A stretch of DNA of 64,000 bases from Ophiocordyceps camponoti-saundersi (nom. inval.) (Eukaryota > Ascomycota > Sordariomycetes > Hypocreales > Ophiocordycipitaceae), in assembly GCA_003339415.1 (NCBI GenBank), contig PDHQ01000138.1, positions 24,335 through 88,334 of the forward strand, given 5' to 3'. The first letter of the stretch is position 1. Every line of letters begins with the position of its first letter. The translations under genes and the position numbers were made by a program. Of this stretch, positions 43,753 through 55,634 are shown piece by piece. The notes under the pieces were generated by a model that saw only the letters and a program-made list of their open reading frames with translations, was not told the DNA's origin and did no database searches.

Positions 43753-45370
43753 TCACCAAGGTTCTTCCACGGTGACGCTGCTCGACCCGTGTCCCGTCGC
43801 TTGCAGGTTGTCAAATCCGCTGAATTCTAGACCAGCGGCAACGATATTTATCCGTCGCAGCCGCTCCCTAGCCTCGTACGTGTAACGTCGGGACACTTCA
43901 AGAACCTCCATCTGCATCTCGGCCCTCGGATCCGGACATACGGCGACCAGAAGCTGTGGCGCGGTGAGTCTCGGACCGGCACATGCATCACACGACCGCG
44001 GTGGAGGGGTAGGCTTACTTTTTCCTTAGCGTCGATGCGGGCTTTGAGGAGACCGTTGCGAACCATATCCACCAGCTCGGGTTCTATGGGTTGGCCGGGC
44101 TGACCAAATGCAGCTTCCAGACTTTCAATGGTGACGCAAGAAAACGGCATAAAGTATTGCACGATGCATTTGCTTCGGATCTTGGAGTAGAGGGCGGATA
44201 GCTGGGTATGAAGGTAGATGTCGAGCAGATAGTCGGAACGGGAAGACTGTAGTATCGACAGGCAGCTGGAATAGCGGCCGTTGATGAAGAGGCTAATGGC
44301 CTTGCGAACGTTGGGCTCCTGCTCAAGAAAAGTGCGGAAAGCCTGATTGTGTAAGACTCGGTTCTGCAGATCCTGCCTTTCCATTGTGGCGAGGGCTGTG
44401 AGCCCGCCGTATATGGCAATGTCGTTGGGGCTCGCAACATGGGCGTACGTAGCCGGCGGAGTGAGCGAATCGACGCCAAGGAAGCTATTGGCGGCATCAG
44501 CATACTGATCCGTGCAGAGGTGAGCAATTCCCGCGGCAAGCCTGGCGTAGGTCTGCGTCGATTTGTCGTCGTCGTCGGTCTGCACGCTAGCCAGCTTGCC
44601 GACGGTGCTCAAGACGATGGTCCAGTCGCGGCGCTGCAAGGCCACATCGGCAAGATGCCTGCCGCATTCGATGACGTTCTTGGTAGTACCGACATCTTGA
44701 CGCATGCGCATATACGCATCCCAGGCTTCTTCAAGCTTCCCGATGCTCTCCAGATGCTTGCCCAGGTCCCCGTTGCCCATCTGCCGATTCATCCGTCAGC
44801 GACGAAGAAGATGGGAGTGGCAACACGCACCCTAATGCTCTCCTTGATAAGGTTGTTCCTGTAGCCCTTGAGCTCGGTCTCGAGACGGGCAGTGTCAGCC
44901 TTGTTCACCGCCTCCGTCTTGGCTATCCAGGCATCGTCTCCCTGGGCCTCGGGCTCGTCAGGAGCGGCGACTCTGATGTAGTCCACGGCCTCCTTGAAGC
45001 GCGCAACATCGCGACCTTTGTTGGCCTCGGCGACGGCAGCCTTGAGGGCGTCGACGCAGAGCGGGGCGCATGCCTGACCGATGAATATGAGGCGATCGAA
45101 TCGAGTGCGGCCTGCAGAGGAGAGGAGATGGAACGAGCCGTCAGCAAACACCGCACAGAGCACATAATGAGAGGGAGAAGAACTTGCCGACGTAGTTATG
45201 GATGTAGAGATCAAGGTCGAGCTTGGGCTGAGCTAAATGAGCAAGAAAAGTTAGCCGTACGGAGAGGGCTGAGGTAAGTAGGCAGAGGGCATGCCTGTGA
45301 CGAGGGGGATGGTGTCGTCGCGAGCCCTGGCCTGAGCGAGGAAGGCCAAGACCGAGTCGGGGGCAGACAT
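43753..45370 (-). CDS. csn1: COP9 signalosome complex subunit 1
   Basis: Five exons on the minus strand, 45370-45295, 45232-45188, 45111-44831, 44780-44019 and 43953-43753, give 454 aa. It starts MSAPDSVLAFLAQ. Frame continuity requires introns 1 (62 nt) and 2 (76 nt) to begin with GC, at CACAG|GCATGC and GTCG|GCAAGT; introns 3 and 4 are GT-AG (50 and 65 nt). The spliced product reads AQPKLDLDLYIHNY-VGRTRFDRL, then the helical repeat region (DLGKHLESIGKLEEAWDAYMRMR, typical of CSN1 and Rpn7), then a PCI domain in the last third (FINGRYSSCLSIL, LDIYLHTQLSALYSKIRSKCI, YFMPFSCVTIESL), and an Arg-rich C-terminal helix. CSN1 is a scaffold of the COP9 signalosome, which removes NEDD8 from cullins; in filamentous fungi it is needed for development and light responses. 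Confidence 0.9.
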
Positions 45371-46446
45371 CAGAGGCCTGATTCGGGGCCAGGGCTCAGG
45401 TGAGGAGAAGATGTTTGTTTGTTTCGATGGCAGGCGATGATGACGACGATGAAGTTGGTCTGGATTCGATGATGGCACATGATCGTGTAAAGTCTGGTGG
45501 TGGGCGAATTAGGCGGGTGCGTGGGTGCGCTAGGTGTGCGCCTTCAGGCTGCGTGGGATAGAGGAGGTACAGTGGGCTGTACCACTAAGATACAGCATGC
45601 ACAGCCACCATGAGCAGGGAGGGTGGGAGGGAGGTACTTGGCAGCTGATGACTCAAGGTTGCGGCACGCCAGGCTGTAGCGGGCCAGGTACTTGGCATGA
45701 AGCTTCTCAAAGGTACTGGCTTTTGAACTACGCCCTCGCAGGTCCCATTGAATACAGCAAATCATGATGAGGGACAAGAAGCCGGGGGATGGGGATGGTT
45801 TGGGGGGTGAGGGGCGGAGAGCGGCTGTGGAGAGAGAAGGGGGAAAGAAACATGGGGGGGAAAAGGAGAGAGAGAGAGAGAAGAAGCATTGGCTTTGAAG
45901 AGATATTTGTGCGCACATCAAGATATATACGGAGTAATACATGACTATATGCCTGCCTACCTACCTACCTAGTGATGAAGGCGGAGAGATAAACTGACAG
46001 GCAGGCAGGCAAGCAGTTAGGCAGACTGATAGATCCCTATCTACCTACCTACCTAGGCAGGTAGGCAGATAGACAGACTCGAAGACAGACGGCGAAGCCT
46101 TTTTTACCCCTAGGTCCGATGCAGGGAGCCAAGAACAACGACAAACCACAGGTGTCCTTGAGCCGTCGACACCCCTGGAATTCTTTGACCAGTGGGACCC
46201 GTCAGCTTTGAGTTGAGACATAAAAACAGGTTTGGGAGAAACAGAGGGAAAATACCTCGACGGGGTGCCGAGGAGCTTTTTTTGTTTCCAGGGGTCGATT
46301 GTTGAAGTCAGTCACCAAGGCTAAGTCGACGTCGTCTTGTGCCGCTCACCAAACGTGATGCAAAGCTTGAATCTCCTCTGAGGGTATGTAGGTAGTAAGT
46401 ATGCACTCGTGTTCGATGCGGTACGTAGTAGGTAAGCGAGATAGGA

Positions 46447-46481
<35 letters not shown>

Positions 46482-47376
46482 CTGCACTGTATGTATAAAA
46501 CATGCAAATAAATGAAAGTTGCCGCCCAACAAACATAGCGGGAGGAGAAGAAAAAAAGGTTTCCTAACTGTGCTGCCTCCAAGTCCCTCTGAGTCCCTCT
46601 ATTTTCTCCTCCCCCCCCCCCCCCCCTTTCCTCTCCTTCGGAACAGTATGTATGAATGCGTGTGTATGTAGGTATGTATGTATGTGGCAAGCTGCCGTCA
46701 GTGGCCCTCTTCGTACTACCAACTACCGGATGATGGATGATGGCATATCTATCCGAAGCGACGAGTAGCGACCACATCTAAGACCACCAGTATTCGTACA
46801 CACAGGTGATCCCACGAGGGATCCCCCGGCTTACACGTGCTGGGGGGGGGGGGAGAAGGCGGGCTCTTTACCGCCAAGTACAGGTACCTCTCTCTCTCTT
46901 TCTCTGCTCACCCTCAATCCTTCCTACTCCTCTCTCCTTCCCTCTACCCATCTTTATCACGTCTCCTCATCCTCCTTCTCCTCCCCCCTCATAGCTCTAT
47001 CAGCCACAAAATCCTCACCCTGACCATCCTCCCCCGCCAGAGCCTCTGCTCGGCTCCGTCTCATGAGCGCCATCGCGGCAATTGAGACATGCCCTCATTG
47101 CCTGCCCAGCCCGGGTCCTGCAGTCCACCACGCCGCTCGCCTCGGCGCTTGACCAACGACCCGCTGCTCGGCGCTGGCCGTGCGTGACGCTCCGAGGACT
47201 GAAAAGCCTCCGACTGTTGCCTTGGTTCGTGTAAGCCTAATTGCCTTCACATCCTTAGACAAGAGAAACGATTACTTACATACAGTACAAAAAGGCTGCA
47301 AAATCCTGACATCGTCTCCGCTCGTCTGACCCCGGCTCGCCACCCAGACTGACAGACTCACCTAGCCAGCCCCAGC
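45371..47376. other. Intergenic, divergent promoters, microsatellite-rich
   Basis: 2 kb between CSN1 (minus) and the Zn2Cys6 gene (plus). It has CCTACCTACCTAGG-type palindromes at 45950-45971 and 46040-46065, a GTC repeat at 46448-46480, a C run (46610-46626), GTAT repeats, and a G run (46842-46852). No gene is supported; frames here are repeat translations. Pyrimidine-rich sequence at 46880-46990 may belong to the regulator's leader. Confidence 0.6.
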
Positions 47377-50300
47377 ATGTCTGGCGACTTGTCCGACGAT
47401 GACGCCGTCGGCGACTGGCAGATACACCATGCCTCCTCGCCCGCCGATAGCGCGAAATCTGACGTCGAGCTCGACGACAAGGCCGCCAACGATCCCTCTG
47501 CGCCCTTGCAACCTATCCAGAAGCGCCGCCGAGTTACGCGAGCCTGCGATGAGTGCCGCCGCAAAAAGATCAAGTGCGATGGCAAGCAGCCTTGCACCCA
47601 TTGCTCCGTCTATAGCTATGGTGAGTCTCTCGCCTCGTCCGCGACCATGTCGTCAAACTGACTCTCTTGCAAGAATGCACATACGACAAGCCCTCCAACA
47701 GGCGGCGAAACCCCGCTCCACAGTACATTGAGGCTCTCGAAAACCGTCTGCAGCGTGCAGAAGCGCTCCTCCGCAAGTACATGCCCGATGTCGACCTGGC
47801 CGACCCCAGTCTCGACCCTGCCATCCAGCAAGAGTTCCAAAACCGTCAGCGAGCTCGCGCGAAGCAGCGTCAGGACCCCAACGAAGAGCCCACGAACCAC
47901 AGCGACGCCAAGCTCATGACCATGATCGACTCCATCGGTCAGCTTGACCTCGACGACAAGGGCGGCTGGGACTTTCACGGCACCTCATCTGGCGCCGTCT
48001 TCCTGAGGAGGATGAAGGACCATTTCCGCGGCATGATGGGCCCCGCCTCCAAAGCCCCTTTCTTACCGAGGCCCGAGCGACCCCCGGGCTTGATGGCTCT
48101 CGAGTCGCCTTCCCCCGGTGGAGGTTCTCCGTTGTCGACCGCATCCCCCATGCCCGAGTTGCCTTCCAAGCATGTCGCCCGCAAGCTGTGCTATTACTCG
48201 CTCAGCTGCGCCACGTGCCTCGTCCGCATTATTCACGTACCGTCATTCTACGAGAGATTCGAAAGGGTCTACGATCAGCCGGTCGACAGTCTCGACCAGG
48301 AAGACACGCGCTTCCTGGGTCTCGTCTACGCTGTTCTCGCCCTCGGCTGCATGTACAGCAATCTAGACGATGCCAAGCCCGAGAGCGGAGCCTACAAGGC
48401 CGCGATTGACCAGGGGTATGCCTGCTCTCCACCCGTTCCCGTCTCCTTCTATTGTTCCTTGGCTGACAGCTCGCCCAGTTTCAAGTACTACAAGATGGCG
48501 AGGGCGCAGCTGCAAGACTTGGCCGAGTGCCGCGACATCCCCTCTCTGCAGGCCTTGCTGTACATGATACTCTTCCTCCAAGCCACGTCGAATCTGAGCG
48601 CCTGCTACTCCTTCATCGGCGTCGCACTGCGGTCTGCCTTGCGCATCGGCCTCCACAGACATCTGCAGCACGACAAGATCGGCATTGTTGAGCAGCAGGT
48701 GCGGAGGCGCGTCTTCTACGTGATTAGGCAGCTGGACATTTACGTTTCGACTATGCTCGGCTTTCCTCTACTCCTGAATATTGACGATGTCGACCAGCTG
48801 TATCCTATCGAAGTGGACGACGAATACGTGTTGGATACCGGAATCATGTCGCCGCCCGCCGGCACGCCGTCCTTTTTTGAGGCATTCAACGCGCAGACTC
48901 GCTTGATGGAGGTGCTCGGGAAGATCACTAAATATGTCTACCCGATGCATGGGCAAGACCAGCCGACGGCCAAGGGCCCTCCGACCTATTTCATCAGCTA
49001 TGCGAGGATCAAGGAGATCGAGACGGAACTGCAGGCATGGTACGAGAGGCTGCCGGAGACGTGGCGGCCCAGCGCGGAGGGGCCGATCGAGGTGGTTCGG
49101 TGAGTCGGGTTCTTTCGGTGAAATTGATGGTGACGGCCGTGGATTCTCTGACTGACTCGGAGACACCAGAGTTCGACACCTTCTTCGGTTCGCATACGCA
49201 CATGTGCAGCTGGTCCTGTATAGGCCCTTTCTGCACTACATATCGCCCCGTCTCAGCCAGGCAAGCGAGGTCGACGAGCTGTCGTATGCCTGCGCGGCTG
49301 CCGCCATCAGCGTGTCAAGAAACATTGTGCACATCGGCCTGGAGATTCGCAAGCAGGGCGTCCTCAGCGGGCCGTACTGGTTCATGCTCTACACCGAGTT
49401 CTTCGCCGTCCTGTCGCTCGTCTTTTACGCGCTCGAAAACCCGGACAAGCCGGGGTCGCAAGAAGTGCTGGCTGATGCCTGGGCGGGCCGGCAGATGATA
49501 GCCGACCTCGCCGACAAGAGCATGTCTGCCGACCGGGTGACGAACGCCCTCAAGGTACGCCTCACGGGGGATTGAGTGGCTCTTTGGGTCAGCAGCGTCT
49601 AACGAACCGGATGGTCAGCCCCTATTCGATCGATTGCCAGAGAGCCTCGATCAGGCCCGCGCACGGCCGCTGCCGTCAAGGAAAAGGTCGGCCGGGCTAG
49701 GCAAGGCCGAGTCGTCGCTGCAGGCGCTCGCGAGCCCCAGCCCGTCGACGCAGCGGATCGGCGACTTTGCACGCGCTGGCGCCTCGACGCTGCACAAGGC
49801 CCCCCTCGCCTCGCCGACGCCGGTGGACAATACAGGTCAGTCGATGGATCATGCATTCCCGGATCTGTCGTTTGCCGCAGGCATGCAGGACATGATTCCC
49901 ATGGACCTGTCCTCGCGAGCGACGCCCGAGTCGTCTAGCACGGGGAGCTCGCATCGGCAACAACTATGGTCTCAACAACTACAGCAGGGCACGCAAGACT
50001 CGGTCAATAAGCTGGACTCGCTCATGTTCCCATCGGGCGACCCATTTGCGTATCCTAATCAGCTTATGGTGGATCTCGGGTACCAGCCCAAGGGAGCCGA
50101 AACGTCAACAGTTATGACGAGCCCAGGTGATGACGCCACGACGTTCTTCATGTCTCCGTTGGATGAGGTCGGAGACGGTTTACTTGGTAATACTTCGCCG
50201 TATCTTGTGCAGGAGCAGCAGCAGCAGCAGCAGCACCAACTTCAGCAACAGCAACAGCAGCAGCAGCACCAACACCAACAGCAGCTATTCGGCCTCAGTG

Positions 50301-50410
50301 GGAATCCTTACGATCCGCACGACATTATGGCAATGCACACAGCTCAACACCAGCAGTACCAGCAGCAGCAGCAGCAGCTACGGCATTACCAGCAACAACA
50401 ACAGCGGCAG

Positions 50411-50445
<35 letters not shown>

Positions 50446-50668
50446 GCAGCGGCAGCAGCAGCAACACCACCAGCAGCAGCAGCAGCAGCAGGTGCCGCGA
50501 TCCTCAGCACAACAGCAAGGCCACAGGAGCATTTTCTCCAGTTTCCGGCGAGCACGATCCGACCGGCAGCAGGCCAGGCAGATCGAACAGATGTTTACAC
50601 AGCAGGGGATGCAGCCCGACTGGGGAAGTTTCTTCGGTTCTGGAAGAGGAGGATTTCAAGGAATGTAA
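47377..50668 (+). CDS. Zn2Cys6 fungal-specific transcription factor, Gln-rich C-terminus
   Basis: Five exons, 47377-47620, 47674-48415, 48479-49099, 49170-49554 and 49619-50668, give 1013 aa. The introns are 53, 63, 70 and 64 nt, all GT-AG with CTGAC/CTAAC branch motifs. The six cysteines 57, 60, 67, 73, 76 and 83 fit Cx2Cx6Cx5-Cx2Cx6C; intron 1 lies between the fifth and sixth. A linker and coiled-coil helix follow ([16 protein letters not shown]), then the fungal-specific middle homology region (about 210-620; [35 protein letters not shown]..., [10 protein letters not shown]), then a disordered C-terminus with long Gln runs coded by CAG/CAA repeats at 50215-50490. It is a nuclear DNA-binding regulator. 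The [14 protein letters not shown] block is shared by a conserved ascomycete subgroup, but I cannot name the orthologue. Intron 2 is in frame and stop-free, so retention would add 21 residues. Confidence 0.9.
50215..50492 (+). repeat. CAG/CAA trinucleotide repeat region in the regulator's coding sequence
   Basis: Several CAG-rich runs broken by CAC, CGG and CTA codons, coding polyglutamine with interspersed His, Arg and Tyr. A likely site of length variation between strains, in a presumed activation domain. Confidence 0.85.
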
Positions 50669-52041
50669 CGGGACTGCCGCAATACGTGATACCCACATGT
50701 CTCTTTTGTCGATGCCATCATTTTTTTTCTTGTCCGCACTTGACCCGGGCTATTGATTTGCACGGCGAGGCGCAGGAGCCAGGACACATTGCATGGGGGG
50801 AGGAGTTGGCTGTTGCTCGTGTGTATTTTTTTCTTGTTTCTGGATATGTGGTGATGGAAAGAAAAGGGGGAGGCACGTTTGTGTTTTCAATCATCTGAAC
50901 TATTAGATTCTGAGATGGACGCGGAAATCTGTTTATTATAGGAGACTATGAGTACGCGATACAGCTGATGGCTACCTACCTAGTAAAGTAAGCAAAACTA
51001 TCAAGACAGGGCACCCTGCCCTATTTCCTGTCGGATCTGAGCGCAGGTACGGATTACCGTGTCTAGGATGACGCGGCGTGGGCGTTGGGGGTGTGGGTGT
51101 GGGGTGTCAGCGTGGGCGCGCGGGCTAAAGGGTTTCGGGCCGGTATCGGCGCCGATGATGGTGTCGGCGATCGGCCGGGGAGGAAGCGCGGCCGGGACGA
51201 GCCGGAGATGTGGGGTGGTGTGGGGGAAGAGTGGAGTTCTTTGGGGTGTGTGCTTGCTTGCTTCGTGGGGTGAGGGGTGAGGGGTGGAGGGGTGGAGGGG
51301 GGGCGGCTGATGGTTAAGGGGCTGCCCCATTGCCAGTCAGTGCCTTGGGTACGGACGTGTACATGTAGTTCATTGTAATTCACGTAAGGCTGGCGTGCGA
51401 ACTGGGAGGAGAGAATGTTTGCGGGTGATGTGCGATGATGTCCGTATTCGTGTACATGCATGTGTGTGCATGTTTTTTAAGGGGTGAGATGGCATTTGTG
51501 GTTGGGGAATTGGAGGATGGGAGAAGGCAATATGGGGCATTGATCGTGTTCGTACACGTATGTACATATGTGCTCGTGTCGCCGTGGGTTGGGGTTTGCT
51601 GTACGGACTAGGTACCTATGTAAGCTTGTTACTTGTCCTTGTTGGGCTTGGAGCTCTATATTAGTAGCTTGGTTTATTAATCCGACGTGTACGGAGTAGA
51701 ACAGTAGTGAGAGCTACGGACAACCATCTACCCTTAGAGGTAATTACGACCTAGTTCTGCCCCTGACGACTACTACGTATTTTGCCTTCGAAACGAAGCC
51801 CCGACGAAAGCTTGCCAAAACGTCTCACTCCCTACGGATATCTCCCAGTTAATCGCTTCAGCTGTCGGAAAGCGGCTACTGTCATCGTCGTTAATGACTT
51901 GCTGTTAAGAATAAAGGCGGGGCGGAACAATACTCTTCCGACGTCATATCATCGCCCACTCCAATCGTCATCCTCTCACAGAAACGCGCCCTCTCCCCCC
52001 TTCCCTCTCTCTCTTCCGCTATCATCAATCGAAAGACAATC
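50669..52041. other. Intergenic, no gene seen
   Basis: 1.4 kb between two plus-strand genes. GT-rich sequence at 51060-51310 opens several frames without domains. A short CCTACCTAG unit lies near 50972-50982 and ACATATG near 51562. A pyrimidine tract at 51990-52017 lies just before the next start codon. Confidence 0.55.
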
Positions 52042-53755
52042 ATGACGACTCAACTCGCTGCGCTTGGTGCCAGTGCTCCGTTCGTTCACCTCTTCTCTCC
52101 GCCCATCCGAGAGTTCAATCTTGTCTAGCTGATACTGATGATCCCCAGCTCCGAGCCGATCGAGAAGTATCCCGGTATGTTGGACCATCGATGCAACGGG
52201 AACGGTGAATGGAGAGAGCTGAAACGAAAGGTTGGAATAAACCGCAGCCAAACTTCATGCTCGACGCGTCGCCGAGGAGCTTGGCGCCAAATCTGGCCTC
52301 ATCTACCTAGCTGGCCAGTCGGAGAAGAACCTCGAGGATTCGGACCAGCCTGTACCGTTCCGCCAACGTCGATAGTGAGTCGTCTGCAAAGAAGAGAAGT
52401 CTTGATCTATGCTAATATCCCGCGGGAACAGCTTCTTCTACATTGCAGGCGCCAACTTTCCAGGTTGCCATGTAACGTACAACATTGGAGACGACAATCT
52501 TACCCTCTGGGTGCCGTACGTAGCGCCCAAGGATGTTCTGTGGTACGGCTCCGTGCCGTCACCAGACGATTGCATGAAAAGGTTCGACGTCGATCATGTA
52601 CGCTTCGCGGACGGGCTAGAATCCTACGTCGACACGTACCGGATTCATCGTCCTAGCCTCATCTACCTCCTTGACGCAAAGGATAACCCATTGTCATATC
52701 TATACAAATCTCATCCGAACCGCTTCCAATGCACGCTCCTCAAAAAGGCCATGGATAGAGCAAGGGTGGTGAAAACAGAATACGAAATCAGCATGATTCG
52801 AAAGGCGAATGACATCTCGAGCGAGGCTCACAGCGCCGTCGCTTCGAAACTTGTTCATCTCCGTTCCGAGCGTGACGTCGAAGCCGTCTTCCAAGCAACC
52901 TGCACATCGCTCGGCACTCGCTCACAGGCATACCCCATCATCGCGGGTGCGGGCACCAACGCTTCGACGTTGCACTACGACGAGAATGATCAGTCGCTGG
53001 CTGGATGCGAGCTTCTGCTCATAGACGCGGGCTGCGAATGGAACTGCTACGCCAGTGACGTTACGCGCACGTGGCCGGTTAGCGGCACGTTTTCGTCGCG
53101 GGCTCGGCTCGTGTATGACATCGTCTCTCATATGCAGAGGCTTTGTATCGAGGGGATTCGGCCGGGGGCTTGCTTTCGTTGCTTGCATCTCGTGGCGGCT
53201 GACGTTGCGCTCGATGGCTTGTTGAAGATTGGTGTGTTGAGAGGTGAGAAGCGGGAGATTCAGGAGGCCGGTACCGTCGCTGCCTTCTTCCCTCATGGTC
53301 TAGGCCACCATGTCGGTCTCGAAGTCCACGACGTGAATGGCGGAGAGCCTCTTCTTTCTTCATCTTCATCCTCATCTTCCTCTTCTTCCTCTCCTCCTCC
53401 TCCTTCTTCTACCTCCTCCCCATCAACATCATCAAATCAATCTTCACCTCCACCAGCCCTCCTAGGCAAAAGACTCTTCATCACACCCACCTCCCTCCTC
53501 GCGATGTCAACCCGCGTAACCCACGAAGAATCGAGGAAAGGCCTGAGACAAGGCATGATCGTCACCGTCGAGCCGGGCATCTACTTCTGCAGGCCTTACC
53601 TCGAAGCCTCCTTCGTCCACCACCCCGTCCACGGCAAGTTCATCGACGGGGAAGTCCTGGAGGGCTTTTATGCCGTCGGCGGCGTCAGGATCGAGGACGA
53701 TATCCTCGTTACGGAAACGGGGGGGGAGAATTTGACCAAGGCGCCTAAGTTTTGA
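52042..53755 (+). CDS. Xaa-Pro dipeptidase/aminopeptidase (M24B)
   Basis: Four exons, 52042-52079, 52149-52174, 52248-52374 and 52432-53755, give 504 aa; the introns are 69, 73 and 57 nt. The first intron boundary (GTTCGT) is chosen for frame; the others are clear. The spliced N-terminal domain reads [20 protein letters not shown]...[20 protein letters not shown]. The catalytic pita-bread domain has two-metal ligands at Asp262 (LLIDAGCEW), Asp273 (YASDVTRTW), His356 (HGLGHHVG), Glu444 (VTVEPGIY) and Glu485 (GGVRIEDD). It removes an N-terminal residue before proline or splits Xaa-Pro dipeptides, probably in the cytosol. A Ser/Pro-rich insertion of about 40 residues follows GGEPLL (53344-53460), between the His and the first Glu. 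It lacks any GT start and is therefore coding. Length is close to the fungal PEPP-type group apart from the insertion. Confidence 0.9.
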
Positions 53756-54184
53756 TTCAGCGTGTTTCTTTTTATGATTAGTTCCTTTGGCTTGAATTCA
53801 TACGCTGTTCTTGATGATGCTTTTACTTTAAAACTGGCTTTGTCTTATAGGGGGGGGATTATTGGATAGCTTGGTCTTGTGTGTGATACGCTCGCTGTTG
53901 TGGATGACGACTGGGTAGGTAGATAGATGGTATGGCAGGTAGATAGTTATACAAACGTATGGGCAGACATGATTTTCCCCTTCTTCTTCATCATCATCAT
54001 CTTCTTCTTCTTCTTCTGGGATCGCCTCCATATCTCGGTCTCAATGTTCCCGGTCTCGTCGATGAAATTCGTCACCATCTCTCTCACAATCCAAATCCAA
54101 AATCCATCTCTTTCCCCTTCTCTATTCCCCTCATACCCACCGCTAAAAAAAACCCTTCTCTTTCAAAACGGAAATGCCCAAAAA
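53756..54184. other. Intergenic between convergent genes
   Basis: 429 bases shared by the 3' ends of the dipeptidase and the lectin. A TTC/ATC microsatellite lies at 53976-54016. No gene. Confidence 0.6.
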
Positions 54185-55634
54185 CTACAGATACTTCTTG
54201 GGACTGCTAGCCCTCCGACGCTTGTAAAGGACGTAAGCGACGACGATGAGGGCCTGGGTACCGACGACGACGATGATGATCCTCCCGTGACCTGGCATGG
54301 ACCTCATCATGGCCTCGGTGATGGAAGCGTGATGATCGGAGAGGTAATCCTGGAAGGAGTCGTGGTGGGAGGAGAACTTCTTGTTGATGTCGTTTCGCAT
54401 CCCCCTGACTTCCTTTTCCAGGTCCTTGACGCGGGCGATCAGGTCTGAGCCGGCGGGGAGGCGGGAGCGGAGGGCGTCGAGGAGCTTGTTAACCTGGTCG
54501 CCTCGTTGGTTGTTGTCTTGGTGGTAGGTGGCTAGTTCGGATGAGAGGGTGGATAGTTGGTGCGTTAGGGCTTGTAGTCGGTTGTGGAGGTCACGGAATT
54601 GGGCGGCTGATGTGGTGAAGTGGTCGGCTGGCTCGTCGGCTAATTTGTGGGCGGAGGGAGGGGGGTTGGGGGGTGGTTGTTTCTGTTGGCCTTGGTTGTG
54701 TTGCTGCTGTTGCTGCTGATGCTGTTGATGTTGTTGCTGTTGATGCTGTTGATGATGCTGCTGTTGTTGTTGATGGTTCGTCTCGGTCGAGTCCGAGGTG
54801 ACAATCATACTGAAGAGCTCAAACGAGTCGGGCGTATCTGGTGTGGCGGCGGTGATGCCCAAGAAGTTGCCCGACGGCAGGCTAGCCTTGTCGGTCTCGA
54901 AGCAGAGACGGCCGTCGACCTCGACGCGCATGGCGTGTGCCGTCTGGATGAGGCCGATACGCGAGGGTCGACCAAGGTTTCGGTATGAATACTGGCAGTG
55001 ACCAAAAGCCAGGCGGTCGATGTCATGCTGTTGGGCGTAGTCGACCGTTCCGTCGTTGAGAAAGCCTCGTACCATGCCACCGGATCCACCGTGAGCGTCG
55101 ATGACGAGACCGAGACCGTCGAATTTGCCGACGGTGTAGATGCTATTGGAGCCGACGACGGTGCTGCCTCCGTGGACGAGCCATATGTTAAGGTTACCTC
55201 CGCCTCGCTCGGGACCGTTGGCGCGAAAGTCGACGTGGGCGGCCCAGTAGGAGCGCGAGAGCGGCTTCTCGGCCCATAGCGCACCGCGTTGATTACCGGG
55301 GGCGACGGGCGTGAGGATGATTTTGTTGGATAGCAGCTCGGGCTGATGCGGGTGGCCGGAGAGGATGAAGTTGGGCACGTGTCTGCCATCTGTGCTGAGT
55401 CTGATGCGGACGAAGACGACGACGACGATTTGTATTCCGTCTTAGCATTCCATGACGCAAGCTTTTTCTCGCGATAGAAGGGGGATAGAAGGGGAAGGGG
55501 ATGGGGGAAAGAGAGGTGCGAGCGAACCGTCCGGATTGTCCGAAGCTGAGCTCATCGAGCCTATGCGGGTCGACGGCTATTGAAGAGGTGATGAAGAGCG
55601 CGGCCAGCGCGGCGCAGAGGGCCGGGGCTCGCAT
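54185..55634 (-). CDS. L-type lectin, EMP46/47-like cargo receptor
   Basis: Two exons on the minus strand, 55634-55528 and 55382-54185, with a 145-nt intron (GTTCGC...GGCAG), give 434 aa. It has a signal peptide (ALCAALAALFITSSIAV), then DELSFG, then the L-type lectin domain (about 35-250: NKIILTPVAPGNQRGALWAEKPL, WAAHVDFRA, GLGLVIDAHGG, FLGITAATPDTPDSFEL). A Gln/His-rich linker (about 258-290), a Pro patch, a coiled-coil stalk (about 310-390), one membrane helix (RIIIVVVGTQALIVVAYVLY) and a short basic tail follow. The last four residues are KKYL, a KKxx dilysine signal for COPI retrieval. It is thus a type I ER-Golgi membrane protein related to ERGIC-53/Emp47, carrying glycoproteins out of the ER. 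Confidence 0.9.
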
